This document shows positions 58,940-64,000 of a stretch of 64,000 bases of DNA, in pieces. How positions within the stretch are numbered: the first letter of the stretch is position 1; each line of letters starts with the position of its first letter. The stretch lies in the NCBI GenBank assembly GCA_963969395.1, contig OZ017797.1, positions 33,294,001 through 33,358,000 on the forward strand. Direction: 5' to 3'. The notes beneath the pieces are model-generated. The model did no database searches, was not told where the DNA came from, and was given only the letters and a program-made list of their open reading frames with translations. The DNA comes from Pseudoscleropodium purum (lineage: Eukaryota > Streptophyta > Bryopsida > Hypnales > Brachytheciaceae). The translations under genes were made by a program, and so were the position numbers.

Positions 58940-61599
58940 TTAAAAGTACTATCAAAAACTAAAATTTTCACATTTACAATACAATTGTGCAAAAAAAATA
59001 CCAATTTTTGGTACTATGTTATCAATATCATCAATTTATTACTAATTTCTAATTCCTTATTTTTATTTTGAAATTTCTCAAAAGTAGATTTAAAATGCTT
59101 GCATTTGTATGCAATTTTTTTTATGAAAAATATATTTTTGTCATATAAATCACTACATGACATACAACTTATATAACTTTAGGGCACCAAAAAAGAGATT
59201 TTTTAATTTTCTTGTATTTTGGTTGAATTCTAGAATTATTTTTTAGAGTACTTCTTTTGAGTATTTTTATCTTTCTTGCACGGTTGCACCTATATATTTT
59301 CTAAAGAAATTATAGCTCTTCCTCTTCAATAAGATTGGAATGTAATTTTAAGTACAACATACTCAATTGGATCCACCACAAATGACTATAAAAAAAAGAA
59401 GGATGAAAAGTAAATTTCATTCATTTGTGTGGACAAATGGAAAGAGAAGTATCTAAACCATAGAAAATCAAAGAGGATACAAACCTTGTAGATATTGTAA
59501 CTTAACCAAAAAATAATACTCATAAATAATAATAATATTAGTAATGTCAATTTTTAGAATTGAAAAATGCAACAAATGGTACAAGCATTTTTTGCAATGA
59601 TTTGTAGGACAATCCTCTGAAGTCCTTCCCTTGCCTTCTATCATGTCCATAAAAATCACCTAGACCCTTTTCAACACATAGTAGCTTGGCAAAGGAGACC
59701 TAGGATTGTACTAGACTCCATAGGGTTGGTGGCACACCTTCACACACCCTACCTTATTCCAGAAGGTTCTTGGACCAGGGCTCCATTTTCCCTTTCCAAA
59801 AGTTGTTTGATGCAACCTTAAAGCATAGTTGTAGTTTGATGGCACTTCCAAGGCTGCTCAAGGATGCACCTCCTCCATGTTTCTTATTGTACCAAAGTCT
59901 CTATCACTACCAATGGAAGTTTCCACCTACCTACTCCACTCTTCATGAATACAACTAGAAGTGTATTTTGAAGGTCCTCTTCCAACTCCCCTTCATTATT
60001 TATTTTGAAATTTTGAAATATTTTTTGAATGTTGGTTGTTGTCAAATGTTATATTTTGAAGACACTCCACTTGCCACCATAGATCTTATAAGCTCTTTTT
60101 TAAAATTTGAGTATAATCATCTTCTTTTTTTTAAATTCTCAAAAAAAAATTTCAACTTGAATTTCTCCCTCCAATCTTACATATTTTCAGCTGCCTATAA
60201 ATCCAAATTTTAAACCACCAAGATCTTGTACAATTTTTACTTCAAATATCATATTAGGTGCACATAAGAAAAAAGTGTTCCGCTTCTTTGAGGGATTTTT
60301 GCCTAATTGTAGGTCTCTTTTATGTTTTTATATTTTTTTCTTCTAAACTTGTTATTTTCAACTCTAATTACTGTTGGAAAAAATTGCATTAGAAAACCAT
60401 TTGTTTGAGGTATTTTTAGAATACTGTATATGACTTCAAGAGTAGAAAATATTAAAAGAGTAGGAAAAATAATGAACCTATGTATAAAATATTCAAAAAA
60501 TCCTTTTTTATTCTCTAATGACATATGTATTATATGTTATGTGCATATGATTTTTTTTTTAAATGTATTGTTTTCCTTATAACTTTACATTTAAATGGCA
60601 TAACCTTCAAGTATTTCAAATGAATTGTTGAAGGACTTCTACATTTCTAAATTAAATGGAAAGTTAAGAATTGCAGAAGAAATTAGAATGTTTATGATAT
60701 TGTAATAGGAAATTAGAGATTTTTCATAATTTGAAAAGCATTCTACTTCAATAAGCATCCAATGTGGGCCAACTTTGCAATATGAGATTGAAAAATTAAA
60801 ATTTCAACTTTAAAAAACTATTCTATGTTTTTTAGAATCCAAAGCAAATAAATAACACATGACACTTTAAGAGTTGATTTTTTTGTGGTTTCTTGAAAGT
60901 ACTTCACAAAGTAGCATAAAATTGAACACTTTACCAAGCTTGCACCCTATTCACTGTCTAAAGAGAAGGGAGTTAGTGGAGGTGTGGATGTTGTTGAAGT
61001 AGCTAATAAAGCACATCAAGGTTGTGGTGTGAAGGCTTTGCTTTAGGAGACTCGTTGAACTTCCAACCCAAAGTTGCAAAAAGGCTCTCCTAAGTAGGAA
61101 GTGGGCTACAAAGTACAAACAAAGCACAATAATCTACTAATTTATACCCAAATTTTCTTTCCAAGCTAATGTATGAAAGTGTACACAATTTCAATAAACC
61201 TTAAGCACAATGAAGTAGGCAATGAAAATGTAATTGAAAACTAACTCTACTTTTTCCTTCTATCTAGGCTAGTGACTCTTCCTTGACATTGCACTTCAAC
61301 AGGGTTTTTTTCTTCTATAGACTCTAACTATAAGTCCATGATAGCTTGAAGAACTAGGTTGTCAATGTCTTCGCTCTTCACTCCAATACCCATGCTAATT
61401 CCTAGGAATAAAGATGGTACTACTTTGTAAGTTTGGGATGCTTCAACTAAGCTTGAGTACCATGATGAACTTGCAATCAAATTTCAACAAAAAATCTATA
61501 AACTTTAGGAATCTCTAGCATGCCTAAAAATGAATAGATTTCCAAACTGCAAATTGCATTGAAATTAAAATGAATAGTACTTGAATGGCATAATAAATT
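58940..61599. other. AT-rich DNA, no gene recognised
   Basis: Two slightly GC-richer patches (59640-59960 and 60940-61110) might be gene or transposon remnants. The open frame at 59770-59958 plus (62 codons) resembles nothing I know. Otherwise featureless. Confidence 0.45.
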
Positions 61600-61840
61600 T
61601 ACAATCTATAACTAGTTCAAAAATTTCAAGATAAGAGGATTCAAAGCTTTATAATCTAGTCAAACTAGGAGCAAAAAAAGTAATTTCTTTCACTTTAAAT
61701 GCTTATGTCTTGCAATTGATGTTGTTAGAGTTTTTGAAATTTCTTCCGAATATTTTGATACTATTCTAGTGCGAGATCCTAGCATTGGATATTCAAAAGA
61801 AACAAATGCTTAAAATTTTTGTTGTTTTGATGCCATTTTA
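61600..61840 (+). mobile_element. fragment of a family B MITE (right part)
   Basis: Contains TCAAAGCTTTATAATCTAGTC and CACTTTAAATGCTTATGTCT followed by TGAAATTTCTTCC, in the order found in B5 and B6. Neither terminus is present. Confidence 0.6.
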
Positions 61841-62139
61841 GGATAATTTAAAGACATTCTCGTTGCTTTTGGTGTTATTTTTAATATTAAAAAAATTATT
61901 ATTATTTACAAACATCTAATTTTTTTTGGTCCTTTCATTTTAATCTAAATTCTTTTTTGAATTTCTAAAATAAGATACAATTAATGCTAATTGACCAATT
62001 GACTATTTAATGGTTGTTGCCAAACTTCAGGTAGTATTTCTATACAAATTTTTTTTTCAAATTTTTTTAATTCTAAGTAGTCTAGATTTTGTTGTTTTTT
62101 TACTTTCATATTCGAAACTTAGATTTATAAGGAGGGTTG

Positions 62140-62340
62140 CTATTATGAGAGCCTATGAGCCTATGAGCCTAGAATACTTTATACCTATATTATAGGTGTA
62201 TATACTATAAACGGGTCTATAATTATAAGGTATATATGTTACAAATATCCATAATATAGATGTTTATGATACATACACCTTCTATAGTGTATAGTATCTA
62301 TATTATAGGTACCTATATTATAAACTCAATGCTCACAAGC
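62140..62340. repeat. palindromic TATA-rich simple tract
   Basis: Begins with a tandem GCCTATGAG repeat and continues with several ACCTATATTATAGGT-type palindromes separated by TATA-rich spacers (near 62180 and 62306). It is strongly self-complementary, probably a simple-sequence expansion prone to hairpins. Confidence 0.65.
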
Positions 62341-62349
62341 TCGCATTCT

Positions 62350-63112
62350 TGGACTTCATATTAGCACCGTTGAATTCATTGAAATCATTCTTTGGGCCCT
62401 ACAAAAAATAGGGTAGAGCCAATTCACAAGCGCACTTTTTTATGAAATAATGACTAAAATGGTGGTTCTTCTTTAGATTATTTTTTCTACACAAGTTGGA
62501 CACATGCTTGAAAATTTTCAAATCATTTGGAATTGTACAACATATAGGAAAAAAAATAGTAAGTAGATAGTATAGAGAATGATTCAAAATACTAATTTTT
62601 AAGAATTGAATAATGGAATTGTAAAATACCAATTCCAATGGTTGAAATGTTGTAATAAAAAATCTATATCATAGGATTTTATTTTATTTCCAAAAATATT
62701 GAAAATTGGGTAAAATAAAGGATTTCAAAGATTATTTTAGAGTAGGGAATTCATAACTATCTAAATCAAAAAATCCTCATAACTTTTGACTCATTGATCA
62801 AAATAGAATGATTCAAATCTTTCTATATATATATAACTCTAGAAAAGGAATTTCAAATTTTTGTTTCTAAAAAAATGAATTTTTTCTGATTTGCTCAAAC
62901 TACCCAATTACAAAAAAAAAGCAACACATTAGGCTAAATCTTTTGACTCTTATTTTCAAATGTCATAAAATTTAGTGCATATGAAAGATATTCCTTGTTC
63001 CCACCTTCAGTAAAAATTTGGATAAAAAAATAAAAAATATGGAAATCTCTAGTCACACACACCTACCTAAAATATCTATGTAGCCTAAAAATGTAGCTTG
63101 GTTCTTTAAAGG
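62350..63112 (-). mobile_element. TTAA-type MITE, family A copy A5, reverse, truncated
   Basis: The right boundary GCTTGGTTCTTTAAAGG followed by TTAA (63113-63116) is a decayed reversed family A left end. The interior matches A4 in order and orientation, including AATTGTACAACATATAGG and CAATTCCAATGGTTG. The distal end is missing, cut at the palindromic simple tract. Confidence 0.75.
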
Positions 63113-63116
63113 TTAA

Positions 63117-64000
63117 AGGATAAAGATCTAAACTCTTATATGATTTTGTGTAATTTGTTACTTTTACTTAAATGTGAGAATAAATTTTGATATACAGAGT
63201 AAATATATTCCACATTAATATTGAATTTATATTACACATTCTCATTTGGAGTTCATATTTTTAACTATTTAAAAAAAATCATAAATTATTTAAAATTTGG
63301 TCTTTTTATTTTTAAGGGATTTGTCATTTTGAATGTTTTTACTAAATCCTAAATATTCAAGCATAAGAATATATATTTTTTTGAATTTTTTTTATTGAAT
63401 TATCTTTCAAAAGAAATAAAATAAAAAACTATTTAATGCTTTCACCCATAATGCATTTTGTTATGAAAATCTATTTTCTAAATTTAATATCATTTGCACA
63501 CTAAGTTAAATTAAATAGTTAAGAATATAGTGTATCATATTGCCATGTGCCTACATCTATTTCCAAGCATAACCATATTTAATCAAACACGTAACCTTCT
63601 TTTGAAAAATAAAATTCGAAATTAAATCCTCTTTGATATAAATATCATGAACTTCATGAAAATGTGGTATATTTTGTTGAGACAACAAACCAGAAGAAAA
63701 TAAGGGGTTTTGCAACAACAGTGTGCAATTTGTTTTGTAATTGCATAGGATATTTGCAACTAGGTGACAGTTTAGAGCTCATAGTTGCAGTGAATAAGTT
63801 GCACTAGTTGTAGTTTAGTTGTACGTTTTTTTGTCATTCAACAATATGCAAAGAACTTCATCCTCATGTGCAACTTGTTTCCAACTTGTAGATTTTGAAA
63901 TATTAATCTCAATGATTTGTAGATTTCAAAATTTCATATAGGCCTTCTTTCCAGATTTTAAAACTTTAGAACTACCTTTATTTTAGATTTCAAAATTTCA
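63117..64000. other. AT-rich DNA, no gene seen
   Basis: No feature can be supported. The last 150 bases include a short duplicated word, GATTTCAAAATTTCA. Confidence 0.55.

Noticed and set aside
1..64000. CRISPR arrays, bacterial operons, tRNA or rRNA genes
   Set aside because: No regularly spaced short repeats with unique spacers, no ribosome-binding-site-led gene strings, and no tRNA or rRNA signature words were found.

Overview
The window looks like nuclear DNA of a land plant with a large, AT-rich, repeat-dense genome. The evidence is one SRR1-like gene (a plant circadian and red-light family), a plant-type PIF/Harbinger transposase relic, decayed interspersed repeats, and long CpG-poor AT-rich tracts broken by a few GC- and CpG-richer islands. 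The lineage cannot be named from sequence alone. No bacterial or organellar gene organisation, tRNA, rRNA or CRISPR array was recognised.

Layout: (1) 1-3.8 kb is AT-rich with short repeats. (2) 3.9-9.3 kb is copy I of a segmental duplication and carries the only intact recognisable gene, an intronless SRR1-like ORF (4873-5658). (3) 10.9-16.3 kb is a GC-elevated island. It holds four tandem imperfect hairpins, a TATA-containing promoter-like sequence on the minus strand, purine and pyrimidine tracts and a 22-bp minisatellite. (4) 16.6-19.1 kb is a roughly 205-bp tandem array split by two transposons. (5) 19.6-24.2 kb is copy II of the duplication, with a frameshifted SRR1-like pseudogene broken by two insertions. 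(6) 25.6-26.3 kb is a small GC-rich patch. (7) 26.5-37 kb is mostly featureless AT-rich DNA with a degenerate triplicated repeat near 32 kb. (8) 37.3-40 kb carries a broken PIF/Harbinger transposase on the minus strand. (9) 41.3-45.2 kb is packed with transposons. (10) 45.4-47.2 kb is the strongest GC island. (11) 48.2-64 kb has more transposons and a foldback element.

The main discovery is a large set of short non-autonomous DNA transposons, about 19 copies or fragments of roughly 0.6-1.0 kb. They begin near CCCCTAAAGGACC, end near GGTCCTTTAGGGG, and are flanked by TTAA. Four insertions can be compared with a paralogous empty site inside this same window. In each comparison the empty site has a single TTAA. 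Exact TTAA duplication with CCC-starting ends is the signature of piggyBac-type transposons, which are uncommon in plants; no transposase for them is visible here. At least six sequence families (called A-F here) share the ends, and several share a longer right end. They make up roughly a fifth of the window by my coordinates.

The duplication also acts as a natural clock. Each paralogous segment carries its own insertion of one solo-LTR-like element, in opposite orientation, and the other copy preserves the empty site. The hairpin array at 13.4-14.6 kb is the second candidate for something undescribed. Its stems are conserved while its loops differ in length by amounts that break reading frames, which suggests structured RNA more than protein.
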